Notes: generated by a model not told the origin, from the letters alone. DNA of 33,393 nt from Planctomycetota bacterium (GCA_020425695.1 JAGQRE010000031.1:1-33393), one strand, 5' to 3'. Positions 1 through 7,909 are shown, numbered from the stretch's first letter. Translations and numbers: made by a program.

Positions 1-35
1 AGTCTGACTATCAACGGACGGGTCGCAGTTTACGT

Positions 36-1205
36 TCAGCGGATGCCGGCCCGTAGTTTGTAGCCCTGCACGAAAACACTCGGCAGGTTCTCGCCGCGTT
101 CGTCCCACAAAGCCTGCAAGGCCGGTGGTACGCCGTCACCGAGCCAAAGCGCGTCTTTCAATATTTTGGCGGCAGGCTGGGCAAATTCCTCGTCATCCAG
201 CCAAGGGCGAAGTTCCTCAACATAGAACTGGGCCCGGGCCGGGTCTGTTTCGTGATGAGGCGCACGCACCGTTTCCAGCGCAGCCAGCTTTGCGGCCCGA
301 GTCCTGAGACGGCGAATACCGAGAATCCAGTCGTCGTATGCTTCCGGGCTCTCCGCCCCGCGACAGACACGCAAACACTGTTTCAACGGCTCAATCAGGT
401 CCGGTTGCTCGGTGGCCATGTCGTCAATCAACTCCAGTACCCAAGGCCTGTGCTGACGATAGCCAACGTCGAATTCGAGGCGCGTGTGCTTGAGGATCCA
501 CTCACGCACCTGGCCTGTAACGTACGGCACACGATGCAGCAGGATCTGGTTGCACACGTGGCGGTAGTTGCGCTCACGCCCGATGGCGGTCTGTACCCCC
601 ATCAATGCTTCGTGGCAGTAGTCTTCATAGCCGACCTCCTGCGCCCACTCCGCGATTTCGAGCAACAGCTTGACCGTGCCTGCATCGCCCAGAGACAGCG
701 CAAACAGCAGCCCCTTGCTGCCCGGGCGCGAGAAGCCGTACTTCTGCCCGACGCGGATAGCAAGATTCCGCAGCTTCAAGTCGTCGCTGCAGATCATCTT
801 GCCGATGATTCCTCGCATGGCTTTGTCCAGCTCCGGCGGAGCAGTCAGCATGAAACTGACGTAGCGTGCAAGCAGCCCGGGTAAAGGTTTGCAGCGCGTG
901 TGCCCCCACGAGTCAAGCTGCTGCGCCATCTTGATCTGCTCAGCCACGTCGGAACCGTTCAGAATGCCCCAGATCAAGGCTTCGCAGCCCCACTTGCCGT
1001 AGTCTTTGCTTGGGTCAACGGGCGGCTTTGGTGGCGGGCCGTCGGGCAACTCCGGCTCCAGGCGCCTCAGGCGGCGCACGACCTTGCTTTCGCTGCCGCA
1101 GTACTGGCAGGTCATGATCGCCTGCTCGGCCTTGAGCTCAAGCGACGCACCGCAACCGGGGCAGTAAGCCCGCTCGGCATCAGAGAAGTGTTCCAGCTCA
1201 GCCAT
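36..1205 (-). CDS. Zinc-ribbon protein with helical, HEAT-like body, function unknown
   Basis: 389 residues. The N-terminus carries a zinc ribbon built from two CxxC knuckles, CPGC at about residues 15-18 and CQYC at about 33-36. A proline-rich linker (about 55-66) leads into an all-helical body that reads like degenerate HEAT or armadillo-type repeats. There is no signal peptide or membrane segment, so it is probably cytoplasmic. A zinc ribbon plus helical repeats suggests a protein- or nucleic-acid-binding adaptor, but this is inference and I recognise no named family. The Shine-Dalgarno is weak. It is transcribed away from the riboswitch-led cobalamin operon, from the shared upstream region at 1206-1417. 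The coding assignment is solid because of its length and the paired cysteine motifs. Confidence 0.8.
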   Translation of the reverse strand: MAELEHFSDAERAYCPGCGASLELKAEQAIMTCQYCGSESKVVRRLRRLEPELPDGPPPKPPVDPSKDYGKWGCEALIWGILNGSDVAEQIKMAQQLDSWGHTRCKPLPGLLARYVSFMLTAPPELDKAMRGIIGKMICSDDLKLRNLAIRVGQKYGFSRPGSKGLLFALSLGDAGTVKLLLEIAEWAQEVGYEDYCHEALMGVQTAIGRERNYRHVCNQILLHRVPYVTGQVREWILKHTRLEFDVGYRQHRPWVLELIDDMATEQPDLIEPLKQCLRVCRGAESPEAYDDWILGIRRLRTRAAKLAALETVRAPHHETDPARAQFYVEELRPWLDDEEFAQPAAKILKDALWLGDGVPPALQALWDERGENLPSVFVQGYKLRAGIR

Positions 1206-1256
1206 AGACGAAGTTTACAGCGCACCGGCGTCCGCACGTAGAGGCGACCTGAAACT

Positions 1257-1272
1257 GAGACAGTCCCCTTCT
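1257..1272. repeat. Partial copy of dispersed repeat family B
   Basis: The stretch GACAGTCCCCTTC matches one arm of the GGGGACTGTCCCC repeat found at 10416-10459 and 11514-11532, in inverted orientation relative to the first. It lies just upstream of the riboswitch. Only one arm is visible here, so it could be a decayed copy. Confidence 0.45.
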
Positions 1273-1284
1273 TGGACGGCCCCT

Positions 1285-1400
1285 ACGCTGCTAACGTGGG
1301 CGGCGCACTGCGGAAAGTGGGGTGAGATTCCCCCGCGGCCCCGCCACTGTAAAGCCAGACTTCGCCGTGCGCTGGATTGCTCTGTAGGCTCGAGGGAGGC
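1285..1400 (+). promoter_or_regulatory. Cobalamin riboswitch upstream of the btu-like operon
   Basis: The conserved core is readable: GGAAAGTGGGGTGAGATTCC, then CCGCGGCCCCGCCACTGT, then a B12-box-like AGCCAGACTTCGCC. A closing stem can be drawn between 1301-1308 and 1367-1374 (GCGCAC pairing with GTGCGC, plus two outer pairs). This matches the Rfam cobalamin family as known from bacterial B12 transport genes. The gene-proximal side runs into the Shine-Dalgarno GGAGGG at 1402-1407, 10 nt before the ATG at 1418, which fits control of translation initiation by ligand-dependent sequestration. That mechanism is inferred. The aptamer appears compact, and exact borders are approximate. Confidence 0.88.
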
Positions 1401-1417
1401 CGGAGGGCGCGCGCACC

Positions 1418-2323
1418 ATGCACGCGTCTTCCCGCATGCGCGTGAAGAACCAGCCACTCATTCTTGTGCTAGTGATTGCCGTTGTGGCCATTGCCGCTGC
1501 GGTCGGGCTGTCGTTCCTGTTCAGCACTGATCAACCTGAGCCCGTGCCGGCAAAGGGGACAGTTGTTTCGCTGTCGCCGCCGATTACCGAGACACTGTTT
1601 GAAATTGGCGCGGGCGATCAGGTCATCGGGCGCAGCGACTACGGCTTCTTTCCTCCGCAGGTTGAGAAGCTACCGAAGTGCGGTACGGCGCTGTTCCCGA
1701 ACTCAGAAAGCATTGTACGCCTTGGCCCGGGGCTGATCATCGCTGATGAGTCTCGCGGCACCCCCCGTGACGAAATCGGCGCACTCGGCAATGCCGCGTT
1801 TCTGCCATGGCTGTCGGCCGAAGACATCATCAGCAGCACCAGAAAACTGGGCGAACTTACCGGCCATATAGAAGAAGCAAACAAGCTTGCGGATGATCTC
1901 GCGGATGCGCTGTATCGCGATGCCCCTGAGAACGCGCCGCGTGTGTTGCTGGTCATGACGCCGACGCCGGGCAAGGTTGTGCCGATCACGTTCTTCCGCC
2001 GGAACTCCATCCACGGGCAGATGCTGGAGGCAGCGGGCGGCAAGAACGCCGCGGACTACGACGAAACAGGCGTGCCCGAAATGAGCGCCGAGCGCGCGAT
2101 CGAGCTTGACCCGGACATCATCATCGTCATCGACATGCATGATGAGTTGCCCGATGGTCGTCGCGCACAGATTCTGGCCGACTGGCAGACACTGAAGCCG
2201 CTAACCGCCGTCAAGCAATCGCGCGTCGGCGTGCTGCACGGCGAGCATTTCTACGGTGCAGGACGCCGCCTGCTGCGGGCGATCATAGAGCTGCGGGCTG
2301 AGATTGAGCGGCTGAAGCCATGA
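1418..2323 (+). CDS. btuF: Cobalamin ABC transporter, substrate-binding protein (BtuF-like)
   Basis: 301 residues. It has an N-terminal hydrophobic segment at about 13-35 and then a type III periplasmic-binding fold (Peripla_BP_2) from about 47 to 280. That domain opens with VVSLSPPITETLFEIGAGDQ, the typical beginning of BtuF/FhuD-type proteins. No lipobox cysteine follows the hydrophobic segment, so the protein is either released by signal peptidase I or stays anchored by the helix. The start is supported by GGAGGG at 1402-1407; an in-frame ATG at 1436 is the alternative. Substrate assignment to cobalamin rests on the riboswitch directly upstream. The stop overlaps the btuD start in ATGA. 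Confidence 0.85.
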   Translation: MHASSRMRVKNQPLILVLVIAVVAIAAAVGLSFLFSTDQPEPVPAKGTVVSLSPPITETLFEIGAGDQVIGRSDYGFFPPQVEKLPKCGTALFPNSESIVRLGPGLIIADESRGTPRDEIGALGNAAFLPWLSAEDIISSTRKLGELTGHIEEANKLADDLADALYRDAPENAPRVLLVMTPTPGKVVPITFFRRNSIHGQMLEAAGGKNAADYDETGVPEMSAERAIELDPDIIIVIDMHDELPDGRRAQILADWQTLKPLTAVKQSRVGVLHGEHFYGAGRRLLRAIIELRAEIERLKP

Positions 2324-3120
2324 GCAGCAGCCTTCAAATGATCGGCGTTTCAGTTCACGCGCGAGAGAAAGCGCTGCTCAACGACGTGAGTCTGCGCCTC
2401 AATGAAGGCGAATTCGTTGCGCTGCTTGGGCCCAATGGCGCGGGCAAGACGACGCTCTTACGCGCTGCCCTCGGGCTGACGAAAGCCGGCGGGCGTGTGT
2501 TACTTGACGATCAACCCGTGAAGTCTCTTTCCGGAGCCGACCGCGCCGCAAAGGTCGCGTGGCTTCCGCAGCATAGCCACATTGCGGAACCGATTACGGT
2601 GCTTGAGCAGATCACGGCCGCGCGCTTTCGTTTCAGTGAGTCCCACCGCGACGCCGAAACAGGCGCGCTGCGTGCGCTTGAATCCGCCGACGCCGCGCAG
2701 TTCAAAGACCGGCGCATCACGGAGCTAAGCGGTGGCGAACAGCAGCGGGTTGCCGTGGCCGGGCTGATCGCGCAGGAATCGCCGTTGCTGTTGCTTGACG
2801 AGCCCGCGAATCATCTGGACCCGAATCAGCAAATCGAGCTGTACCGTCTGATCGGTCGCCTGTGGCGTGAGGGACGTGGCGTACTCTGCATCACGCACGA
2901 CGTAAACATGCTGCGCTATGTCGGCTCTGATGCGCCGATACGGGTTATTGGTCTGTCGAACGGACGTCTGCAGTTCGAGTGTGAGTACGCATCTACCGAA
3001 TTGCCAAGCCATGTCGGCGCACTCTTTAACGTCGGGATGGAAGTGCTGGATTCAGCGGGCGGACGCCTGCTCATGCCCGCGGCCCACGGTTCAACCGATG
3101 CGGAAAGGACGCAGGCATGA
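2320..3120 (+). CDS. btuD: Cobalamin ABC transporter, ATP-binding protein (BtuD-like)
   Basis: 266 residues. It carries the full ABC ATPase motif set: Walker A GPNGAGKT at 37-44, signature LSGGEQ at 136-141, Walker B LLLLDE at about 156-161 and the switch histidine at 193 (ITHD). It belongs to the FecE/BtuD/HemV class that powers FecCD-type permeases at the inner membrane. The ATG overlaps the btuF stop (ATGA at 2320-2323), and its own stop overlaps the btuC start in the same way, so the three proteins are translationally coupled. The gene order F-D-C under a cobalamin riboswitch argues for B12 uptake rather than iron-siderophore or haem import. The general ABC function is certain and the substrate is well supported. 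Confidence 0.87.
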   Translation: MSSSLQMIGVSVHAREKALLNDVSLRLNEGEFVALLGPNGAGKTTLLRAALGLTKAGGRVLLDDQPVKSLSGADRAAKVAWLPQHSHIAEPITVLEQITAARFRFSESHRDAETGALRALESADAAQFKDRRITELSGGEQQRVAVAGLIAQESPLLLLDEPANHLDPNQQIELYRLIGRLWREGRGVLCITHDVNMLRYVGSDAPIRVIGLSNGRLQFECEYASTELPSHVGALFNVGMEVLDSAGGRLLMPAAHGSTDAERTQA

Positions 3121-4067
3121 AGACCCGCGTTCTCGTCCTGTGTCTACTCAGCATTGCGATGGTCTGCGCCGCGCCGTGGTTCGGCAAATCCCTCGATGGC
3201 GAGTCCGGCCGTTTCATTCTAGAGAACCTGCGCATCCCGCGCGTGCTCATGGCCGTGTTGGTCGGGGGCACGATGTCGCTGGTCGGTGCGTGCTATCAGA
3301 CGATTTTTGCCAACCCCCTGGCAGCGCCCAGTACGGTGGGCACAACAGCGGGTGCAACCCTTGGCGCACTGGTGGCTGTCGTACTCGGCCCCGTGATTGG
3401 GCTTTCGCAGGCGGGTGGGCTGCCGTTGACCGCCACGTTCGCGTTCACAGGGGCACTGCTCGTCAGCTTTGCAGTGGCGGCCATCGCTGCACGGGGCAAC
3501 ACGCGGGTGAATGACATCCTGCTTGCCGGCATCGCGATCTCATTGGCGGCCGGGGCGATCTCGGCCGGGCTGCAGTTCAGCGCAGACCAGCTTCAACTCT
3601 ACGCGGCGATCCAGTGGACGCTGGGGCACCTGCCGCAGGTCGGCTATCGCGGTGTGGTGATGATCCTGCCCTTTGTGCTTGTCTGCTGGGTCGTGCTTCT
3701 GAGCCAGACTCGCGGGCTGCAGACGCTGCTCGGCGGTGAGGAACGCGCCCACAGCCAGGGGCTGAACGTTCCGTGGCTGCGTTCGGTTGTGCTGGGCGTG
3801 GGTGCGCTAGGTGTTGGCGCTTGTGTCGCGTGGTGCGGGCCGATCGCGTTTATCGGCTTGATCGTGCCGCACATCGTGCGCCTCGGCGTCGGCGCCAGCC
3901 GCCGTGTGATGCTGCCGATGTCGCTCGTAGTCGGGGCCGGTTTTCTGGCCACCTGCGATACGCTATCCAGACTTGTGATCCCCGGTCGTGAATTGCCCGT
4001 GGGCGTCGTCACCAGCGCCATTGGCGCACCGCTGCTGGTATGGCTGGTAATCAAACAACGCCGCTAG
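3117..4067 (+). CDS. btuC: Cobalamin ABC transporter permease (BtuC-like, FecCD family)
   Basis: 316 residues, slightly shorter than the usual 320-340. It is a multi-spanning FecCD permease. The family hallmark G-F/A-PLAAPSTVGTTAGA-type loop is seen at about 62-75 (NPLAAPSTVGTTAGA), and the coupling region IAFIGLIVPHIVRL near 242-255 contacts the ATPase. It forms the translocation channel for the substrate delivered by the BtuF-like protein. Its start overlaps the btuD stop. The last codons (VIKQRR, stop) are repeated 95 nt downstream on the far side of a hairpin repeat, see the separate entry. No outer-membrane TonB receptor is present in the window. Confidence 0.86.
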   Translation: MKTRVLVLCLLSIAMVCAAPWFGKSLDGESGRFILENLRIPRVLMAVLVGGTMSLVGACYQTIFANPLAAPSTVGTTAGATLGALVAVVLGPVIGLSQAGGLPLTATFAFTGALLVSFAVAAIAARGNTRVNDILLAGIAISLAAGAISAGLQFSADQLQLYAAIQWTLGHLPQVGYRGVVMILPFVLVCWVVLLSQTRGLQTLLGGEERAHSQGLNVPWLRSVVLGVGALGVGACVAWCGPIAFIGLIVPHIVRLGVGASRRVMLPMSLVVGAGFLATCDTLSRLVIPGRELPVGVVTSAIGAPLLVWLVIKQRR

Positions 4068-4074
4068 CGCGGGT

Positions 4075-4158
4075 AAGGGGGTCAGACCCTGTTTTCGCCC
4101 GAGTGTCCGCTTCTCGTCCGTCTGAGCCTATGATGCGAAAACAGGGTCTGACCCCTTT
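4075..4158. repeat. Family A hairpin repeat, copy 1
   Basis: This is an inverted repeat. The left arm at 4077-4098 reads GGGGTCAGACCCTGTTTTCGC with one extra G, and the right arm at 4135-4158 is its reverse complement. A 36-nt interior separates the arms. Two other copies with the same arms and unrelated interiors lie at 26976-27056 and 29181-29261. The layout is like REP doublets (REPINs) mobilised by Y1 RAYT transposases, but no transposase is in the window. Confidence 0.8.
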
Positions 4159-4161
4159 GTT

Positions 4162-4182
4162 GTGATCAAGCAGCGCCGCTAG
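4162..4182 (+). pseudogene. Second copy of the last seven btuC codons
   Basis: The 21 nt GTGATCAAGCAGCGCCGCTAG match the btuC end at 4047-4067 (GTAATCAAACAACGCCGCTAG) at 18 of 21 positions. All three differences are synonymous third positions, so both copies read V-I-K-Q-R-R-stop. Family A copy 1 lies exactly between them. The stretch looks like a remnant of a btuC 3' end that was displaced when the repeat, or a repeat-linked recombination, arrived. Confidence 0.65.
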
Positions 4183-4256
4183 GCGTTTTGTCATTTTTGC
4201 CCGTCGAATTGTCCACAACTGCGTTTCACGCTATACAGCCTTACCGGAGGTGGCCA

Positions 4257-5273
4257 TTGGCCTTTATCGACGACAGTGATTTACGCAGCTCAGCGCCGCA
4301 ACCACAGGTGATTTACCAGCAAGCCCCCAAAAGCAAGCTGGTACCGATCCTGCTCGTGGTCCTCATCATCGCTCTGGTTGCGCTGACGACGGTGATGGCC
4401 CTGCCGTACCTCAAGCCAACTGAGGACACGCCGGGCGAAGGCGATACTCCGCAGGTATCGGCTGCTGACCTCGACCCCGAAATGCTAATGACCCCAACCG
4501 GGCGCAAGCTCGATGTCATTGAATTCGGCGGCTTCCTGTTTGAGATTACCCGCATCGCCTACAGCGATTCAGTCCGCGCGCGTACGGTGACAGTCACAGT
4601 ACCGGGCAAACCGCCGCAGATGGGCGTGTTTCACGTCAATGAGAGCTTCGCCGGCGGCAAGATTCGCGTCGTGGACATCACCCGCGAGACCGTGGTCTTT
4701 GAAGCCGACGGCAAACAGCAGATGTTCACCATCCCCGGTGCTGACCCCAGCGCGATGTGGGACCGTGTGCCTCCCGGCATGCAGATCGTGCCGCCTTCGG
4801 AAACCGGCGCGATTCCAAACATCCCGGCCGGTCAGACCCGCCCACCGAAACACCCACTCGCCAACGAAGTCACCGAAGAGGACACACCCAACGACGGCGA
4901 CGAAGGCTTTGAGTCCATTGAGGATCTTCCTTACATCATCCCCACGGTGCTGCGCCGCGATGAGTACCAGAAGCTGGTGCGCGAACTGCCGGGCATCTTC
5001 GAGAACGACATGGTCCTGCACACGGCCTTTGAGCGCGACACGCGCCAGGCTTACGGGCTCGAAGTCAAGAACATCATGAGCATCAGTATCTTCTACACAT
5101 ACGGGATTCAGCGCGGCGACGTGATCGTCGCGATCAACGACCAGCCGGTTCGTTCAATCTCTGAGCTGACAACCGTCGCCCGCAGCAACGCTTTCCGCAG
5201 CGAAATCAGTATCGAGGTTGAGCGCGAAAGCGGCGCTGTAACGTTCATCTTCGAGCCGGGAGTTCCGGACTAA
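4257..5273 (+). CDS. GspC-like inner-membrane protein with HR and PDZ domains
   Basis: 338 residues from a TTG start. This start is chosen because GGAGG at 4246-4250 lies 6 nt upstream; the longer in-frame reading from 4188 has no ribosome site and runs into repeat-derived sequence. A short cytoplasmic N-terminus is followed by one membrane helix at about 28-50. A segment at about 120-155 (FHVNESFAGGKIRVVDI, then FEADGKQQMF) resembles the GspC homology region. A C-terminal PDZ domain covers about 257-338, including GIQRGDVIVAINDQPV. TM, HR and PDZ in that order is the layout of the type II secretion protein GspC. No other secretion genes lie nearby, so it could instead be a stand-alone PDZ scaffold. 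Confidence 0.62.
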   Translation: MAFIDDSDLRSSAPQPQVIYQQAPKSKLVPILLVVLIIALVALTTVMALPYLKPTEDTPGEGDTPQVSAADLDPEMLMTPTGRKLDVIEFGGFLFEITRIAYSDSVRARTVTVTVPGKPPQMGVFHVNESFAGGKIRVVDITRETVVFEADGKQQMFTIPGADPSAMWDRVPPGMQIVPPSETGAIPNIPAGQTRPPKHPLANEVTEEDTPNDGDEGFESIEDLPYIIPTVLRRDEYQKLVRELPGIFENDMVLHTAFERDTRQAYGLEVKNIMSISIFYTYGIQRGDVIVAINDQPVRSISELTTVARSNAFRSEISIEVERESGAVTFIFEPGVPD

Positions 5274-5368
5274 ACGACACTCCCAAAACCGTTTCTCGCA
5301 ACGCCCGGCGCTTTACTAAACTGCCGGGCGTGTGCTTTGGTACAGGTTCGAGTGTCCACGAGAATCGG

Positions 5369-5623
5369 ATGCCCAGCGAAAGCAGCCGGCAAAACCCGCA
5401 CGACACGAGCGCCCTCGACGACGCACCGACGCCGATTGGTGGCTCACAGTCCGTGGGTCGCGTGCGTCGCATGACGGCCGCAATCTCAAAGCGGAACTGG
5501 CAGGGGGCGGGGCTGGTAGCGCTGGTTACGCTGCTGTTCATCGCGGCCCTCATCGCGTTCATGTACTGGAAGAGCCACGCCGCAAGCGACGCACCGAGCA
5601 ACCAGACGTACAACGAAGACTAG
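5369..5623 (+). CDS. Small single-pass membrane protein, unknown
   Basis: 84 residues from the ATG at 5369. A GTG at 5330 would add 13 residues that do not look protein-like. The polar N-terminal half is followed by one strong membrane helix (about 50-70, GLVALVTLLFIAALIAFMYW) and a short acidic tail ending in NED. It lies about 100 nt downstream of the GspC-like gene on the same strand and may be co-transcribed. Neither candidate start has a good Shine-Dalgarno. I recognise no family. The support is the open frame and the clean membrane segment. Confidence 0.5.
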   Translation: MPSESSRQNPHDTSALDDAPTPIGGSQSVGRVRRMTAAISKRNWQGAGLVALVTLLFIAALIAFMYWKSHAASDAPSNQTYNED

Positions 5624-5775
5624 CGCCTGAGTCACTCGGACGGCGTTTCCTGATTCTGTAACCCCGCTTCCGGCCATCCCGCATTCGCACAGAATTGACA
5701 TATTGAATGGAAGTGATTCTTTGCGCTTACGCATAGAGCGTTGTCTACTGGGTTCATCACTCACGAAAGGTAGAC

Positions 5776-7665
5776 ATGCTTCGCACTCTCCTCATCTCCA
5801 TCCTCTTCGCCGCTCCGCTCTGTGCTCAGACCTACGTTGACTCATTGGCTTACGGCGGCGTAGGTGACGACACCACCTACGGCGTCGCCGTTGATGACCA
5901 GGGCTACTCCTACGCCTGCGGAAAATTCGACGGCACGGTGGACCTTCAGCCAGGCTCCGGCAGCTTTGAAGTGACCGGTTTCTTCGCGGGCTATGTCGCC
6001 GCTTACGACGCGAGTAACGCTTTGCAGTGGGCACAGGTACTTGAGCCGGTCAACCCCGGTGACTGGTGCATACCCGAAATGACGGCCGTTGACTCAAGCG
6101 GCAATGTGTACGTCACGGGGCGCTTCTTCGGCGCGGTTGACTTTGACCCGAGCGCCGGGCAGCAAATCGAGAACGCCGTAGATGCACTCAGTAACCCCAT
6201 GAACACCTGTGGGTTCCTGCTGAAGCTCGACGCCAGCGGCGCGTTCCAGTGGGTGAAGATCTTCCACGGCACCTATAGCTGGGGCGTACGCCTCAGTGTC
6301 AACGACACAACCGTCTGCATGGCCGGGATATACTTCGGCACTTGTGACCTCGACCCGGGGGCCGGCACCCAAAACGCAACCTCAGCGGGACTGGCGCCAT
6401 TCATCGCGACCTTCGACAGCAGCGGCAACCTGATCTGGGCCGACGCATACTCGTGCGGAAGTCTGGCGCTGATGACGAAGCCCGTACTGCAACCCAACGG
6501 CGACTGCATTATCGCCGTCAGTTACGCACAAAGCATCAGCCTTGGCCAGGACGCGACCGCCCCGGTGCGTCAGAGCGTCGGCAACGTTGACCTCCTGCTC
6601 GTCCGCCATGACAGCGCGGGTGCAATTGTCTGGGTGAAAGAGGTCCAGGGCGTAAGCAGCAACGTCGTGCCGAATGCCTTGTCACAGGACACCGTCGGCA
6701 ATCTTTACGTAGTTGGCACCGTTAGCGGCGACCCGGATTTCGACCCCGCCGGCGGATCCGCCAAGCTGGGCATGGCCCCCGGCGGCAATAGCTTCATCGC
6801 GAAGTACACAAGCGACGGCGACTTCATCTGGGCAAAGGGGCTGTACGCAGCACAGAATATCAACGCCTTCGTTTGCACCGCCGACGCAGCCGGCATCGTC
6901 GTAGCAGGCAACTTCATGGGTACCATCGACCTGAACCCCGGCAACGGCATCGCAACCCACACCATGGCAACCGGGGCGGCGTTCGCTCTGCGGCTCGACT
7001 TTGCGGGCAACTACCAATGGTCAAGAAACTTCGGCGGCAGCACAACCGGGACAGGCTCGAGCGGGAACCTGCAACCAACCACCGCGGTGTACAGCATTGC
7101 AAGCAACGGACAAGGCGACCTGCTGCTCGGCGGTTTGTTCGAGGGCACGGCCGACTTCGACCCCAGCACTGGAACGGCCCTCGCCACAGCGGTTGCGGCG
7201 CGCGACGGCTGGTTGCTGTGGCTGGATGACACCGCAGCCTCAACGGTGCCGCCGCTGCAAATCGCAGACGCAACGCTTCCGACGAAGGTTGTCGGCTCAA
7301 CCGTAAGCGCGACATTCACGGCCTTTGACGGCAGCGGCTCGGGCTATGAATGGACGATCGACCAAGGCGCGCTTCCGCCGGGCATCACCGGGTTCCCGGC
7401 CTCGGGTACGCCGTCGATCACCGTCGGTGGCACCACGACAGCCGGGGGCAGCTTCGGCTTCAGGGTGCGGGTTACGGACGACGCGGGCGCGTCGGCCACT
7501 CGTACCTTCGTCTGGAACGTCTCCACGCCGGGCGGAGAAGCGCCACCCGTAGGCGCTGGACGGGCAACCGCGGGCTGCACGGCGGCTGGTCACAGTGCCG
7601 GGTTGTGGGCGCTGCTGGTGCTGATCGTTGCTCTGGGAGTGCTGCGCCGTTCCCGGTGCGCATAG
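5776..7665 (+). CDS. Secreted beta-propeller (SBBP-type) protein with Ig-like domain and C-terminal sorting tail
   Basis: 629 residues. A signal peptide (about 1-18, ending LCAQ) precedes a repeat region. The repeats share a hallmark F-x-G-T-x-D-x-x-P-x-x-G, seen at about 51-62, 118-129, 187-198, 317-328, 380-391 and 456-467. A degenerate one near 249-260 suggests a seven-bladed propeller. A He_PIG/cadherin-like domain follows at about 492-583 (GALPPGI, then GFRVRVTDDAG). The C-terminus has GC at 600-601, a hydrophobic stretch at about 609-623 and basic RRSR. That resembles MYXO-CTERM/GlyGly-CTERM sorting signals processed by an intramembrane protease. AAAGG lies 6 nt before the ATG. Probably cell-surface or exported; the ligand is unknown. 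Confidence 0.8.
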   Translation: MLRTLLISILFAAPLCAQTYVDSLAYGGVGDDTTYGVAVDDQGYSYACGKFDGTVDLQPGSGSFEVTGFFAGYVAAYDASNALQWAQVLEPVNPGDWCIPEMTAVDSSGNVYVTGRFFGAVDFDPSAGQQIENAVDALSNPMNTCGFLLKLDASGAFQWVKIFHGTYSWGVRLSVNDTTVCMAGIYFGTCDLDPGAGTQNATSAGLAPFIATFDSSGNLIWADAYSCGSLALMTKPVLQPNGDCIIAVSYAQSISLGQDATAPVRQSVGNVDLLLVRHDSAGAIVWVKEVQGVSSNVVPNALSQDTVGNLYVVGTVSGDPDFDPAGGSAKLGMAPGGNSFIAKYTSDGDFIWAKGLYAAQNINAFVCTADAAGIVVAGNFMGTIDLNPGNGIATHTMATGAAFALRLDFAGNYQWSRNFGGSTTGTGSSGNLQPTTAVYSIASNGQGDLLLGGLFEGTADFDPSTGTALATAVAARDGWLLWLDDTAASTVPPLQIADATLPTKVVGSTVSATFTAFDGSGSGYEWTIDQGALPPGITGFPASGTPSITVGGTTTAGGSFGFRVRVTDDAGASATRTFVWNVSTPGGEAPPVGAGRATAGCTAAGHSAGLWALLVLIVALGVLRRSRCA

Positions 7666-7684
7666 AACTCGCGGCGACCCATTT

Positions 7685-7714
7685 TTAGGCGATGCGGGGT
7701 TCATGGGGTATAAT
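7685..7714 (+). promoter_or_regulatory. Likely sigma-70 promoter for the 7759-8367 locus
   Basis: A perfect TATAAT at 7709-7714 is preceded by GGGG. A weak -35-like TTAGGC lies at 7685-7690, with 18 nt spacing. A transcript starting near 7721 would have a leader of about 38 nt before the ATG at 7759. This supports the short ORF at 7759 being the first translated element. Confidence 0.6.
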
Positions 7715-7758
7715 CGCTCTGCGTAGAAAAACCCTGTCTTCCCCTTGGGGACCCTCCC

Positions 7759-7875
7759 ATGCGTGCCTTTCTGGCGGCCTTGCCGCGAATTGCGCCTCTG
7801 GTCGCGTTGTTGCTTGTCTATTCGATAGGCTACTTCACCATTGCCAAGGTCTACCGCTTTGCGGGCGGCATGTGA
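7759..7875 (+). CDS. 38-codon membrane-segment ORF ending in UGA, in frame with the next ORF
   Basis: 38 residues: a basic N-terminus (MRAFLAALPRIAP), one membrane helix at about 11-27, then IAKVYRFAGGM and UGA. GGGGA at 7747-7751 lies 7 nt upstream, and a TATAAT box lies at 7709-7714. The stop at 7873-7875 is a lone TGA, and the frame then continues without interruption for 164 codons to 8367. Either this is a small membrane protein in its own right, or it is the N-terminus of a 202-residue protein in which the UGA is read through, decoded as selenocysteine, or is a recent nonsense mutation. The UGAC context is known to be a weak terminator. See the SECIS-like entry. Confidence 0.5.
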   Translation: MRAFLAALPRIAPLVALLLVYSIGYFTIAKVYRFAGGM

Positions 7876-7909
7876 CCGAACTTCGTGACGTCTCGGTCTG
7901 AGGCGGAAG
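7876..7909 (+). other. SECIS-like hairpin directly after an in-frame UGA
   Basis: After the UGA at 7873-7875, the RNA can fold as follows: lower stem CUUC (7881-7884) with GAAG (7906-7909), a 5' bulge GUGA (7885-7888), upper stem CGUCUC (7889-7894) with GAGGCG (7900-7905, one G-U pair), and apical loop GGUCU (7895-7899). The loop begins 19 nt after the UGA. The E. coli fdhF SECIS also has GGUCU in its apical loop at nearly the same distance. The fold was drawn by hand; whether it functions is unproven. Confidence 0.45.

Noticed and set aside
4188..4256. Upstream extension of the GspC-like gene from 4188
   Set aside because: It begins next to repeat-derived sequence with no ribosome site, while TTG at 4257 has GGAGG 6 nt upstream.
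5695..5723. TTGACA upstream of the propeller gene as a promoter
   Set aside because: The -35 box is perfect, but no acceptable -10 lies 16-18 nt downstream, so it was not listed as a feature.
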